From JBMNGN01 sp050949865 (GTDB lineage Bacteria > Bacillota > Syntrophomonadia > Syntrophomonadales > Syntrophomonadaceae): DNA of 64,000 nt. Position numbers and translations under genes: made by a program. The DNA is taken from assembly GCA_050949865.1 (NCBI GenBank), contig JBMNGN010000005.1:124001-188000 (forward strand), in the 5' to 3' direction. Position 1 is the stretch's first letter. Every line of letters begins with the position of its first letter. This document shows, piece by piece, positions 24,415-33,941 of the stretch. The notes below the pieces were generated by a model that saw nothing but the letters and a program-made list of their open reading frames with translations, was not told the origin of the DNA and did not search any database.

Positions 24415-25638
24415 TTACAGTAACATCTTGGATGGCCCGGAAAAATCTCGATGACCTATCAGGTTTAGGATTGGGTTCTGAGGCTTTGGCCGGTTGGTAG
24501 TTGCCAACTTTATGTAGACTGATTCCAGTTTCTTGGCCGTATTGGATGATGAAAGCCGGCATGCTTTAATCAATGCATTATTCTTAAAGGTCTCATATAG
24601 ATGGTTATCGGTCAAAACCCTGCAAACCGATTGGCTGAATTCGGACAGGTCATTACTGGTTAAGATACCTTCCTGGTTATCCTCAACCATATCCTCAACC
24701 CCGCAGGCCCTGATAGCAACTACCGGCAGTCCGGTAGCCATAGCCTCAATTAAAACTAATCCCTGGGTCTCGGTTAAAGAGGAAAAAACAAACAGATCGG
24801 CCGAATAATAGATATTTACCAGATTATCGAATGGAACAGCTCCAGTGAAGATCACATCTCTATCTAATGACAGGCCGAGATTAAAAACGAGTTTTTTTAA
24901 TTCATTTTCCATAGGACCCTGAGCAGTTATCACCAGGGTGGTATTGGGTAAACTTAATTTTATAAGATGGAATGCCTTGATCAGAAACTCAAGGTTCTTT
25001 TCCTTGGTTAGCCGGCCCACAAAGAGCAGGATCTTATTGCTCCTTGGAATTTGGTAATGTTTACGGAGCCAGTCACTGTCACCCTGGTTAAATCTATGAA
25101 TGGGAACTCCGGTGGGAATAACTGATATTGGAGAATTGATATCATAAGCCTTTAACAAGCGCTCAATATTAGAGCTGGGGACTATAATATGGTCACATGC
25201 ATTACAAAATCGGGTACTGTACTTTATAGTTACGCCTTTTGCCAGGTCATGAGCTATAGGAACATAATGAACATATTGATCATAACGGGTATGGTAGGTA
25301 AAGACTAAAGGAATCTGATATTTTCTTGCGAATCTAAGCCCCACCCTCCCCATAGTAAAAGGGGAATGAACATGGATAATATCCAGGTTCAGTTTTTTAA
25401 TAAGCGTACTAATCCCTGGATAAAGAGGTATTGCCAACGAAAAATCGGGATTAGTGGGAGCAGGCAGGGAATAAAAACGGTAAACATTTTCCTCTACTTC
25501 AAAATAGTTTTGGTAATTAGGAGCAAAAATATAGATCTCGTGCCCAAACTTGGTTAATTCCTCTTGGAAAGTCGTGATTGAGGTTACTACGCCACTGGTA
25601 TAAGGTTTATAACTGTCAGTAAAGAATCCAATCCTCAT
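24415..25638 (-). CDS. GT4-family glycosyltransferase (possible diacylglycerol glucosyltransferase)
   Basis: A GT-B fold retaining glycosyltransferase. The acceptor half begins MRIGFFTDSYKPYTSGVVTSI, and the donor half has LLFVGRLTKEKNLEFLIKAF and the E-x7-E motif in ETQGLVLIEAMATGLPVVA. The N-terminal pattern resembles bacterial diacylglycerol glucosyltransferases that make membrane glycolipids, but other lipid or polysaccharide acceptors are possible. ATG 25638 has GGGAGGG nine bases upstream. It precedes the MurT/GatD/prenyl group in the same direction, suggesting envelope lipid work. Confidence 0.85.
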   Translation of the reverse strand: MRIGFFTDSYKPYTSGVVTSITTFQEELTKFGHEIYIFAPNYQNYFEVEENVYRFYSLPAPTNPDFSLAIPLYPGISTLIKKLNLDIIHVHSPFTMGRVGLRFARKYQIPLVFTYHTRYDQYVHYVPIAHDLAKGVTIKYSTRFCNACDHIIVPSSNIERLLKAYDINSPISVIPTGVPIHRFNQGDSDWLRKHYQIPRSNKILLFVGRLTKEKNLEFLIKAFHLIKLSLPNTTLVITAQGPMENELKKLVFNLGLSLDRDVIFTGAVPFDNLVNIYYSADLFVFSSLTETQGLVLIEAMATGLPVVAIRACGVEDMVEDNQEGILTSNDLSEFSQSVCRVLTDNHLYETFKNNALIKACRLSSSNTAKKLESVYIKLATTNRPKPQNPILNLIGHRDFSGPSKMLL

Positions 25639-25767
25639 TCCAAAGTACCCTCCCTTAACAAGACCCATTTATAAACATAATATAATTATTTTTCATTTAT
25701 TGCCAACCATCTCATCTAAGGTGGAAGCACTGCCGTAGAAAACCATTTAGATTGGTAACCAGCCCCT

Positions 25768-26214
25768 TTACTCTTCATAAAATTCGTAGCCCGCTACCTG
25801 GAAGGCTTCTCCCCGATCCGACATATCTCCCGGATTTAAAACCCCTTCTTCCGCCGGGCGGGTAAATTTATCCTGTGCATGGCGGGCACAGCTGGAACAC
25901 AAAGTGGTATTTACCAACCTTTCCAATCTTGCCTCTTCAATCGGTTGACTACATCTTTCACAGATTCCATATCTACCCAGGTTATATTGGTTAATCGCAT
26001 CATTAACTTTTTCCATTTCTAATTCCAGGAGCTCCAGCAGCCCACTGTCTTTTTCTCTCTCATACAGCTCAGTTCCAATGTCGGCTGGATGCTGATCATA
26101 TAGTGCCAGTTCATTAACCGATTCAGTCAAGGGCACTGCAAGATCCTCTTGTTTAGCCTTAATAACCTGTTCAATCTGCTCCTTTTTGGCCATTAGTCTC
26201 GCTAAATGATCCAT
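25768..26214 (-). CDS. TraR/DksA-type zinc-finger protein (YlyA/YteA-like)
   Basis: 148 residues. A coiled-coil N-terminal half (KEQIEQVIKAKQEDLAVPLTE) is followed by the DksA-type zinc finger, GRYGICERCSQPIEEARLE and LCSSCARHAQDK. Bacillus has YlyA in the same place after ileS, where it affects sigma-G-dependent transcription. The segment PADIGTELYEREKD is typical of the Firmicute branch. The start at 26214 has GAGGTG six bases upstream; a Met three codons earlier has a poorer signal. Function is probably a modulator of RNA polymerase. Confidence 0.82.
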   Translation of the reverse strand: MDHLARLMAKKEQIEQVIKAKQEDLAVPLTESVNELALYDQHPADIGTELYEREKDSGLLELLELEMEKVNDAINQYNLGRYGICERCSQPIEEARLERLVNTTLCSSCARHAQDKFTRPAEEGVLNPGDMSDRGEAFQVAGYEFYEE

Positions 26215-26239
26215 TGCATACACCTCTATTAACTTACTC

Positions 26240-26554
26240 TCATCGGGTACTTAACTGGCTCTGTACAATCTGCACTATGTCTGCAATAAAGTCGCCTATG
26301 AGCGGAATATTTAATAGAATGATCCTCTGCAAAAAATAGATTAACACTGCTGCCAGCAGAGTAAATCCAATAGCCGTCCCAAGGCCTCTGGCCAATCCAG
26401 CCAGGAAGTTTAAGTATAACAGACGGTACGGATTCTCCAATAGTTGTATATATTCGGCAAAGCGCATTTTATCCATATTTATGGCCAGCTCTTCAACCTT
26501 TTTAGCCAGTCTTTCCCATCCAGTATTATCTTCTTGGCGGGGTGGTTCTTCCAT
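26240..26554 (-). CDS. DUF5665 small membrane protein
   Basis: 104 residues. A charged N-terminal half (WERLAKKVEELAINMDKMRFAEY) is followed by ENPYRLLYLNFLAGLARGLG and one membrane helix (about 62-84), with an amphipathic end. This pattern matches the DUF5665 family, which has no known function. GGAGGGG lies just before ATG 26554. It sits between ileS and the DksA-like gene with short gaps, so is probably in the ileS transcript. Confidence 0.75.
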   Translation of the reverse strand: MEEPPRQEDNTGWERLAKKVEELAINMDKMRFAEYIQLLENPYRLLYLNFLAGLARGLGTAIGFTLLAAVLIYFLQRIILLNIPLIGDFIADIVQIVQSQLSTR

Positions 26555-26788
26555 CAGTTCCCCTCCAGTCAATAATAGTATTCCACGGGGCAAATTATTA
26601 ATACACCTCAATTATTTATAGCTTGTATTGGAGCAGGTACAGGTTTTTACGATTAATAAAGCCCACCGAAGAACACCCATTAACCTTCATTAATCGGGGC
26701 TCTGCCCAGGAGTCCACATTATTCAGCCCAGTCTCCTCAACCTTGCCCGGTACAGGAATTATTCTTACCCCCGCAAGTTTTCCCTAGT

Positions 26789-29578
26789 TTAATTCTCCTG
26801 TGTTCCAAGACCGGTTACTACATTAGCACATCTCTGGCATAAGGTAGGGTGCAGGGGATCCATACCAGTAGTTGGGCTTATGATCCAGCAGCGTTCACAT
26901 TTCTTTCCCGGGGCAGGTTCAACTGAAACATGAACGGCCTCAATCCCATCCGCTTTAAGTGCCTGTTGTGGCGCTTCATCTGTCCCTTTAACCTGCAGGT
27001 CTGAAACAATAAAAAACTTGTCTAAATTGTAGGTGCTGTTTAGGACCTGCGCCCGAACCGGATCAGCATAAATAATTACCCGGGCTCCGAGAGAATGCCC
27101 GATAATTTTTTCCCTGCGAGCCTCTTCTAAGGCTTTGGTGACTGCCTCCCGGATTTCAATTAATTTGGCATACTTGTCCTCGATTTCAGGGTTGCTGAAA
27201 ACATCGTTGGGCTTTGGCCATTCTAAAAGCTGAACGCTAATCGGCTGGTTGTCTTTTCTCAGGTGCTGCCATATTTCTTCGCTGGTAAAGGCCAGTATTG
27301 GTGCCAGCATTACGACCAGGGTGTTGATTATTTGATACATTGCTGTTTGGGCAGCTTTCCTTGCCGGATCGTCCGGTTTGGAACAATAGAGATTGTCTTT
27401 TAAGATATCAAAATATATGTTGCTTAAATCTATAGTGCAAAAATTATGGATCGAGTGAAATACGACATGAAATTCATAATTCTCATAGGCATTGGTTACC
27501 CTTCTTACCAACCGGTCAAGCCTGGCTAATGCCCACTTATCAAGCTCTGCCAGCTGCTCATATTCCACTTTATCTTTATCAGGGTTAAAATCATATAGAT
27601 TGCCCAGGATAAACCTGCAGGTGTTCCTGATCTTGCGATATGCTTCAGAACTCTGTTTTATAATATTCTCTGAAACTGAAACATCGGTACGGTAATCGGC
27701 TGATGATACCCAAAGCCTTAATATATCAGCTCCCAATTCCCGGATGAGTTTTAGTGGATCAACCACATTGCCGAGGGATTTTGACATTTTGCGTCCCTGT
27801 TCATCCACCACAAACCCGTGGGTCAACACTTTACGGTAAGGTGCTTGGGCCTTAACCGCAACCGCGGTTGAAAGTGAGGAGTTAAACCATCCCCGGTGTT
27901 GATCACTTCCCTCCAGATAAAGGTCAGCCGGCCATTGAAGATCCTTTCGCTGTTCGAGCACCGCCATATGGCTTGAACCCGAATCGAACCAAACATCCAT
28001 TATATCAGTTTCTTTGGTAAACTCTTCTCCCCCGCACTCGCATTTATATCCCGGAGGAAGCAGTTCTGCAGCCTCCTTCATAAACCAGATATCAGAGCCA
28101 TGCTCGGCAAAGAGCTGGGCAAGCCTGGCAATAGTAGTATCACTTATAATACTTTGGCCGCAGGATTGGCAATAAAATATAGGAATCGGCACTCCCCAGG
28201 TGCGCTGCCGGGAGATACACCAATCGCCTCTTTCCCTAACCATATTGTAGATCCTGTCCCGCCCCCAGGCCGGAATCCATTCAACCTTGTCAATTTCCGC
28301 TAAAGCAGTATCTCGAAAGCCGCTGATTGAGGCAAACCATTGTTGGGTAGCACGGTAAATAATAGGGTTCTTGCATCTCCAGCAATGAGGATACTGGTGT
28401 TTTATTTTGGAGGCATTAACCAGCATATTATTTTGCCGTAATTCAGTAATTATAGCCTGATTTGATTCATGCACAGGCTTCCCTGCAAATGGGGAAGCCT
28501 CGGAAGTGAATCTTCCTCTATCATCTACTGGTGATATCACCTCAAGTCCGTATGCCTTACCCACATAAAAATCGTCTTCCCCATGGCCAGGAGCAGTATG
28601 GACACAACCGGTTCCAGCTTCCAGGGTTACATGCTCCCCAAGTACAACTAGAGATTCACGTTCCATAAAGGGATGCCTGCAAGTGATAAACTCCAGCTGT
28701 TTTCCCTTAACTTCTTTTAGTACCGAAATTTGTCCCCAGCCGACCGTATCAGCAACTGTTTCCAGCAGTCCTTTGGCAACCAGATATTTTTCGTTTCCCG
28801 TTTCCAGCAATACATAATCATATTCAGGATGAACTGATATACCAGTATTAGCCGGGAGGGTCCAGGGGGTTGTAGTCCAGATAATAATATAACTATCCTC
28901 CGGCAGTATACCCCGGCCATCTTTAACCGGGAATTTGACATAGATAGATGGAGATATTTTGTCAGTATATTCCACCTCTGCTTCTGCCAGGGCGGTTTCA
29001 CAATTACCACACCAGTAAACCGGTTTCAACCCTTTGTAGATATACCCTTTTTTAGCCATTTCTCCAAATACCTTGATCTGTACTCCTTCGAATTCCGGGA
29101 AAAGGGTAATATAGGGATGTTCCCAATCCCCACGCACTCCCAGCCTTTTGAACTGCTGGCGCTGGATATCCACGTATTTTAGGGCATATTCCCGGCAGTG
29201 GTTTCTAAACTTAATTATGTCGGTCTTATGGCGGTCAATCCCCAGGCTTTTAATGGCCTGTTGCTCGATAGGCAACCCATGGGTGTCCCACCCTGGTACA
29301 TAAGGAGCATCACACCCCGTCATTGAACGATATTTTACTATAATATCTTTTAGTACCTTGTTTAAGGTATGGCCAAGATGGATATCACCATTGGCATAGG
29401 GAGGACCATCATGCAGAATAAACTTCTTATTTCCGGCATTCTTTTCTTGAACTGCAGTATATATGGCATTTTTCTCCCAGAAATCAAGAATATCGGGTTC
29501 CCTTTGAGGCAGGTTAGCTTTCATCGGAAATCCAGTTTGAGGTAAGTTTAAAGTCTCATCATATTTACCTTTGGCCAT
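26789..29578 (-). CDS. ileS: Isoleucyl-tRNA synthetase
   Basis: Class I aminoacyl-tRNA synthetase of 929 residues. The HIGH motif appears as GDIHLGHTLNK, the KMSKS motif as KMSKSLGN, and the editing domain lies between them. The C-terminal zinc site is CERCWI plus CQRC. ATG 29578 follows GGGTG by seven bases; a TTG two codons upstream is less likely. Expression is controlled by the T-box leader immediately upstream. ileS near divIVA and followed by a DksA-like gene is the Bacillus order. Confidence 0.97.
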   Translation of the reverse strand: MAKGKYDETLNLPQTGFPMKANLPQREPDILDFWEKNAIYTAVQEKNAGNKKFILHDGPPYANGDIHLGHTLNKVLKDIIVKYRSMTGCDAPYVPGWDTHGLPIEQQAIKSLGIDRHKTDIIKFRNHCREYALKYVDIQRQQFKRLGVRGDWEHPYITLFPEFEGVQIKVFGEMAKKGYIYKGLKPVYWCGNCETALAEAEVEYTDKISPSIYVKFPVKDGRGILPEDSYIIIWTTTPWTLPANTGISVHPEYDYVLLETGNEKYLVAKGLLETVADTVGWGQISVLKEVKGKQLEFITCRHPFMERESLVVLGEHVTLEAGTGCVHTAPGHGEDDFYVGKAYGLEVISPVDDRGRFTSEASPFAGKPVHESNQAIITELRQNNMLVNASKIKHQYPHCWRCKNPIIYRATQQWFASISGFRDTALAEIDKVEWIPAWGRDRIYNMVRERGDWCISRQRTWGVPIPIFYCQSCGQSIISDTTIARLAQLFAEHGSDIWFMKEAAELLPPGYKCECGGEEFTKETDIMDVWFDSGSSHMAVLEQRKDLQWPADLYLEGSDQHRGWFNSSLSTAVAVKAQAPYRKVLTHGFVVDEQGRKMSKSLGNVVDPLKLIRELGADILRLWVSSADYRTDVSVSENIIKQSSEAYRKIRNTCRFILGNLYDFNPDKDKVEYEQLAELDKWALARLDRLVRRVTNAYENYEFHVVFHSIHNFCTIDLSNIYFDILKDNLYCSKPDDPARKAAQTAMYQIINTLVVMLAPILAFTSEEIWQHLRKDNQPISVQLLEWPKPNDVFSNPEIEDKYAKLIEIREAVTKALEEARREKIIGHSLGARVIIYADPVRAQVLNSTYNLDKFFIVSDLQVKGTDEAPQQALKADGIEAVHVSVEPAPGKKCERCWIISPTTGMDPLHPTLCQRCANVVTGLGTQEN

Positions 29579-29715
29579 GTACAATCACCCATCTTATAAA
29601 AAAATTAGGATTAGTATTAATGATTACCATGATACGGGGTTTCGATACTCAGGTACCCCGAAGGGCAAAAACCGGTTCATTAGGTGGATTGGCTTTATAG
29701 AAGCCATCTTCAGTT

Positions 29716-29967
29716 AAAAAATACCTTTCACCCCGCAAGGGACGAAAGGCATCTTCCGCGTTACCACCCTAATAGCACTTATTAAAGTGCCGCTCATTTT
29801 TTTAACGCACCTGCAGCGTTTCAATCTACTTATCAATAGAATTTCGATTGAAAAGCTCCCGGGTGATCTTCGGAAGGATCATATGTCTGGCTTACACCCT
29901 TCCAGACTCGCTGGGAAATGAAGAACCTGCCTAATATCCCGTTCATTGCCATTAGCCTATTCTTTTC
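29716..29967 (-). promoter_or_regulatory. T-box riboswitch of ileS, specifier AUC (Ile)
   Basis: The minus-strand leader contains stem I with the AGCGAGTCTGG region, then a specifier ATC (29867-29865) just before ACCCGGGAGC. Next come the T-box core AGGGTGGTAACGCGG (29770-29756) and an intrinsic terminator (stem between about 29750 and 29722, U-run 29721-29716). Uncharged tRNA-Ile would pair with AUC and with the T-box to prevent termination. The specifier agrees with the downstream gene. Confidence 0.93.
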
Positions 29968-29976
29968 TAATCACTT

Positions 29977-30005
29977 ATTTTATCATATAGGTACCGCGAG
30001 AACAA
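29977..30005 (-). promoter_or_regulatory. Sigma-A promoter of the ileS T-box leader
   Basis: TTGTTC (30005-30000), a 17-base spacer and TAAAAT (29982-29977), about 10 bases before the T-box leader. The following 257 bases up to nth hold an 8-bp inverted repeat (30154-30161 with 30190-30197) but no gene that I can support. Confidence 0.6.
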
Positions 30006-30262
30006 CTAATCCCTATTTAAACCGTTAAGGTTACTTTTCTATCCTTATATCTCTAGCTAAAACCAGAACCCGGCCGTTATTTTCGGAGGCTAAAGCCGGC
30101 CATCTTCCTAATTGCCAGAATCCTGGGCCAAAAAGGTTTATATTATTTTCTTACGGTTGCCCTGGCTTACTCACGGCGGATAAATTTGTGGCAACCGGGC
30201 AGCTTCTTGCTGGTTATGCCTAGATCTTATTCATGCTGTTTTCCCACAGCCCATGGACCTAA

Positions 30263-30904
30263 TCAAGGCTGTAATGCCTTTTGAGGCGATGCAGGACAAT
30301 AATGGGTTAATACGCAACTGTCACATTTCGGTTTTCTGGCTTTACATACCTGCCGGCCATGAGCAATGAATAAATGATGGGCTTCACTCCACAATTTTTC
30401 CGGTAACAGGTTTTTTAACCGGACCTCAATCTTATCCGCTCTTTTTTCCTTGACCAAACCCAACCTGTTTACAACCCGGTTTACATGAGTGTCCACCCCC
30501 AGTCCGGGTTTATTAAACCCTACGGCCAAGACCACATTGGCCGTCTTTCTTCCCACTCCAGGCAGTTTTATCAACTGCCCGATGTCTGAAGGCACCTTGC
30601 TATTATACCTGTTGACCAATTCCTGGGAAAGAGCCTTAATAAACCTGGCTTTGTTTTTATATAAACCAACCCCTTTAATGAGCTCTTCCAGCAACTCAAT
30701 ATCCAAATCTGCCAAGTCTTCAGGCCGGTTATACTTGGAAAACAGGGTTCTGGTTACCTGGTTAACCTGGTTATCGGTACTCTGAGCTGATAGTACCACG
30801 GCAATAAGGAGTTCGAACTGACTGGCAAATTTAAGCCTGGTACCGGCATCCGGATACTGTTCTCTTAATAGATTAAGGATCTCAACGGCTTTTTTATCAG
30901 TCAT
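30263..30904 (-). CDS. nth: Endonuclease III
   Basis: DNA glycosylase/AP lyase that removes oxidised pyrimidines. The helix-hairpin-helix LPGVGRKTANVVL carries the catalytic Lys, the catalytic Asp is in VDTHVNR, and the 4Fe-4S ligands have the exact spacing C-x6-C-x2-C-x5-C (CKARKPKCDSCVLTHYC). ATG 30904 has AGGAG upstream, giving 213 residues, the family norm. Confidence 0.95.
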   Translation of the reverse strand: MTDKKAVEILNLLREQYPDAGTRLKFASQFELLIAVVLSAQSTDNQVNQVTRTLFSKYNRPEDLADLDIELLEELIKGVGLYKNKARFIKALSQELVNRYNSKVPSDIGQLIKLPGVGRKTANVVLAVGFNKPGLGVDTHVNRVVNRLGLVKEKRADKIEVRLKNLLPEKLWSEAHHLFIAHGRQVCKARKPKCDSCVLTHYCPASPQKALQP

Positions 30905-30947
30905 GACTTCTCCTGTACAGCTCCTGAGCAAAAACGTATTGGGGCCT

Positions 30948-31235
30948 TTACCCTGATATAATCTTCACAAACTCTTCCGCGGTTATACCTTTAATCTCGA
31001 TGATTTTATGTCGGGACAATTCGCCTTTAGCTAAAATAATATCCCTTTTCGCTACTCTAAACACGGCAGCCAGATAGGCAATTAGGGCCTGGTTCGCTTC
31101 ACCTTCAACCGGGGGTGCGGTTAGCTTTACCTTTAAAGCACCTTCAGTATCCACAGCGATTTGGTTTTTCGAAGACCTGGGCTGAACCCGGACCTTAAAT
31201 CTTATTCCATTATCTACTTCGGTTATATCAATCAT
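30948..31235 (-). CDS. YggU/DUF167 family protein
   Basis: 95 residues with the typical DUF167 motifs RVQPRSSKNQI and VKLTAPPVEGEANQALIAYLA, followed by ILAKGELSRHKIIEI. The family is small and conserved and lacks a settled function. The ATG overlaps the divIVA stop (ATGA), as part of the divIVA cluster. Confidence 0.88.
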   Translation of the reverse strand: MIDITEVDNGIRFKVRVQPRSSKNQIAVDTEGALKVKLTAPPVEGEANQALIAYLAAVFRVAKRDIILAKGELSRHKIIEIKGITAEEFVKIISG

Positions 31236-31732
31236 CCGTGATCCTCTATTTTAATTTTTTCTATACCAGATATAATATTTTTAACATCCTCGCTATAGAA
31301 GAACCCCGCAAGATCGTCGACTTTAGTTTGATTTTTTTCCAGCATCTCCAATTCAGCCATTATCTGGCCTTTAAGTTCCATATTGTAAAGATTAATCCTC
31401 TTGATTACATCCTGATAGATCAGCAGGATTTCGCTGATTCTTTTTTTGGATTCAGCCAGAATAAGCTGGGCTTCTTTCCTTGCTCCCGCTTTCAGTTCTT
31501 CAGCAGTCTGCTGAGCCAATATGAGGCTGTTATTCATGGTTTCCTCTAATTTGCGGTATTTCTGCAGCTCATATTCAACTTTCTGCAACTCATCTTTCAG
31601 CCGGGAATTTTCACTGTACAGGGCTTCGTAATCCTGGGCTATCTGATTCAGACAATTCTTTACCTCATCCTGGTTATAACCGCGAAAGGATTTATTAAAC
31701 CGCTGGTTTCTGATCTCTATTGAGGTAATCAT
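31232..31732 (-). CDS. divIVA: DivIVA cell-division/polarity protein
   Basis: 166 residues. The N-terminal membrane-binding DivIVA domain shows FNKSFRGYNQDEVKNCLNQI, and the rest is long coiled coil with heptad-like Leu/Ile spacing. DivIVA marks curved membrane at poles and septa and, in spore formers, helps chromosome anchoring. The position next to yggT/sepF genes is the conserved ylm-divIVA arrangement. Confidence 0.93.
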   Translation of the reverse strand: MITSIEIRNQRFNKSFRGYNQDEVKNCLNQIAQDYEALYSENSRLKDELQKVEYELQKYRKLEETMNNSLILAQQTAEELKAGARKEAQLILAESKKRISEILLIYQDVIKRINLYNMELKGQIMAELEMLEKNQTKVDDLAGFFYSEDVKNIISGIEKIKIEDHG

Positions 31733-31757
31733 ATACCGTAGCCTCCCAATAGTAATA

Positions 31758-33635
31758 CTAATTAAGCATCAGGGGTAACCGGGCCAATCCTTCTGGAAAC
31801 ATTTGCAGCAATTTAAGGTAATTCTCCTTCTGTTTCCACTGTCGCTGGTTTAAGGACTTAACCCCTTCCTTATACAAGCCAACTACCTGTCCCAGAATAT
31901 TTGATTGGTAAAACTGGCCATCAATACGGATGCTCCTAACCCCTTGGCGGGAAAGTAAAGGCAACCAGGGGAACAGGCAAAGATGGCGGGGATAGTATAT
32001 ATAATTTCTACAAACATCATCAGTGTAAACCGGGAATTTATGCATCCTCTCATCCGTAAGACTGTACTCGCCATCAAGGCAGGGGGTATCACAACCCTCC
32101 GTACTGCCTATTGCACAGTAATCGGTAATTATCCCGCACAGGGGCCCGTGAACTAATATACTCAGATCATAGAGCTGGGACTGCAGCATTAATTTCAGGC
32201 TCTCCCAGTTTAATTCTAAGGAAGCCATCAAGCTTAACATCCCTTTTCCCTTTAGGTATTCAATGGCTTCGGTATTGGTAATATTCAGGCCACATCCCCC
32301 ATGGACCGGGAATCCCATTTTTTGCGCCTGGTAAAGGCTGCCATAATCATTAACTATAAAGCCTTCAAAATTTTCCCCATATTTTAAGCTGTCCATCAGG
32401 TTTTTTAGCTTGATCATATCGGTTGGTTCAACAATCCGGGGAGTTTCAATGAGCACTTTAATCTTGCTCCCTGTTGTTGCTTCAAATACCCGCTGGATTG
32501 AATCCTTCTTCCACCCTGATTTATTTTGGCGTATCTGATCCAGGCCCAAAATTATTGAGTCTACCCCTGAGGATATTACCTTTTCCAGGCTTTCCAGGTT
32601 GCCAATTTTTACTTCAATCTTTTCTATGGTACCTTCTAGCTGTGAGTACTCAATATAATCTTCCGGTTCAAGAATCCGCAGCTGGGAAGAAAATGAAGGA
32701 AAAAAGGGCTCTCTTTCCCCGGTAATTCCAATACTGTCCTTTGTTCTTGGGCCTAACAGGTTGCCAATGGTAAAATCCCTAATCCTTATATTCTGGAGTT
32801 CAGCCAAACCCGAAGAATCAACAGCTTTATCCTGAAGAACCCTATCTAAAGCCTCACGGTAAACCCGGATAATATTGGCTATATAGTCTCCACTGCGCAT
32901 GCGGCCTTCTATCTTAAAAGAAGAAACCCCGGCTTCAACAAGATCGGATAGATGATGGTAAAGGCATAAATCTTTACTGGCCAAATAATACTTGGCATCC
33001 GCTAACGGTTCTCTATTCAAACTGTACCGGTAGCGGCACGGTTTTATGCAGCATCCCCGGTTACTGCTTTTTCCAGCCAGGAAGCTGCTCAGGTAACACT
33101 GACCGGTATAGGATATGCATAAATCCCCGTGGGCGAAGAATTCTATTCCTATATTAGATGCTTTATTAATCGCCTTGATCTCATCCAGGCTGAGGTTTTT
33201 GGACAATATCACCCTTGAAAAACCTTGACTTTCCAAAAAACGCACTGCCTCTATGCTGGATATCCCCATCTGGACACTGGCATGTAAAGGGATGGTTAAT
33301 CCAAGGTCCTGATGAAGCTTAACCACGCTTATATCCTGCACTATAATCGCATCTACCATTATCTTGTTCAGGTATTCTAAATAAGATGCCAGCTCCGACA
33401 TTTCGCTATCGAAATACAGGTTATTGACCGTAACATATATTCTTTTATTCTTAGCATGAAGGTAATGGCAGGCATCAGCCAGTTCCCGATCAGAAAAATT
33501 TAAATCCGGCCTAAGCAGCCGCATATTAAAGCTTTTTCCCCCTAAATATACTGCATCTGCGCCAGCTGCTACTACCTTTTCCAGAGATTCACGATTGCCT
33601 GCCGGAGCTAAAAGTTCAATATCATGTCTATCCAT
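31758..33635 (-). CDS. U32 family protein (peptidase-like, possible RNA hydroxylation factor)
   Basis: 625 residues. The first half is a TIM-barrel-like U32 domain: ELLAPAGNRESLEKVVAAGADAVYLGGKSFN is its start and the conserved Cys motif FFAHGDLCISYTGQC...GCCIKPCRY is present. The second half is a second, divergent U32-like repeat (IGNLESLEKVISSGVDSIILG). Relatives such as RlhA/TrhP are needed for tRNA or rRNA hydroxylation, so a nucleic-acid role is more likely than proteolysis. ATG 33635 with GGAG eight bases upstream avoids overlap with yggT. Confidence 0.85.
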   Translation of the reverse strand: MDRHDIELLAPAGNRESLEKVVAAGADAVYLGGKSFNMRLLRPDLNFSDRELADACHYLHAKNKRIYVTVNNLYFDSEMSELASYLEYLNKIMVDAIIVQDISVVKLHQDLGLTIPLHASVQMGISSIEAVRFLESQGFSRVILSKNLSLDEIKAINKASNIGIEFFAHGDLCISYTGQCYLSSFLAGKSSNRGCCIKPCRYRYSLNREPLADAKYYLASKDLCLYHHLSDLVEAGVSSFKIEGRMRSGDYIANIIRVYREALDRVLQDKAVDSSGLAELQNIRIRDFTIGNLLGPRTKDSIGITGEREPFFPSFSSQLRILEPEDYIEYSQLEGTIEKIEVKIGNLESLEKVISSGVDSIILGLDQIRQNKSGWKKDSIQRVFEATTGSKIKVLIETPRIVEPTDMIKLKNLMDSLKYGENFEGFIVNDYGSLYQAQKMGFPVHGGCGLNITNTEAIEYLKGKGMLSLMASLELNWESLKLMLQSQLYDLSILVHGPLCGIITDYCAIGSTEGCDTPCLDGEYSLTDERMHKFPVYTDDVCRNYIYYPRHLCLFPWLPLLSRQGVRSIRIDGQFYQSNILGQVVGLYKEGVKSLNQRQWKQKENYLKLLQMFPEGLARLPLMLN

Positions 33636-33648
33636 ATTTGCTACTCCA

Positions 33649-33918
33649 TTACAAAACAGTATATAACAAGTCAACAATAAGCCTCTGTACCATTTTTATA
33701 ACAAAAAAAGCCAGGAGCGGAGAAAAGTCAATACCTCCTGCACTTGGTATCAAGCGCCTGAAGGGCGCCATTATGGGTTCAGTAATATCATAAACAAACC
33801 TTATTGCAGGCTGGTAGGGGTTATGGTTAAAAAAAGAAAGCAAACACCTGATTATGATTAACCAGATTAGGACCTCAAAAGCCACATTAACTATATTAAT
33901 TACCTGGTGAGCCAACAT
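33649..33918 (-). CDS. YggT family membrane protein (YlmG)
   Basis: 89 residues with two membrane segments (about 8-28 and 66-86) flanking the signature NPYQPAIRFVYDITEPIMAP and RRLIPSAGGIDFSPLLAF. The family takes part in division or membrane organisation in Firmicutes and chloroplasts. It lies between proC and the U32 gene, in the sepF-ylmG-divIVA neighbourhood. Confidence 0.92.
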   Translation of the reverse strand: MLAHQVINIVNVAFEVLIWLIIIRCLLSFFNHNPYQPAIRFVYDITEPIMAPFRRLIPSAGGIDFSPLLAFFVIKMVQRLIVDLLYTVL

Positions 33919-33941
33919 TCAAACAACTCCTCCCCGTCCCA

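Noticed and set aside
30154..30197. 8-bp inverted repeat with a 28-base spacer between nth and the ileS leader
   Set aside because: Long loop, no U-run and no gene association strong enough to call a terminator or site.
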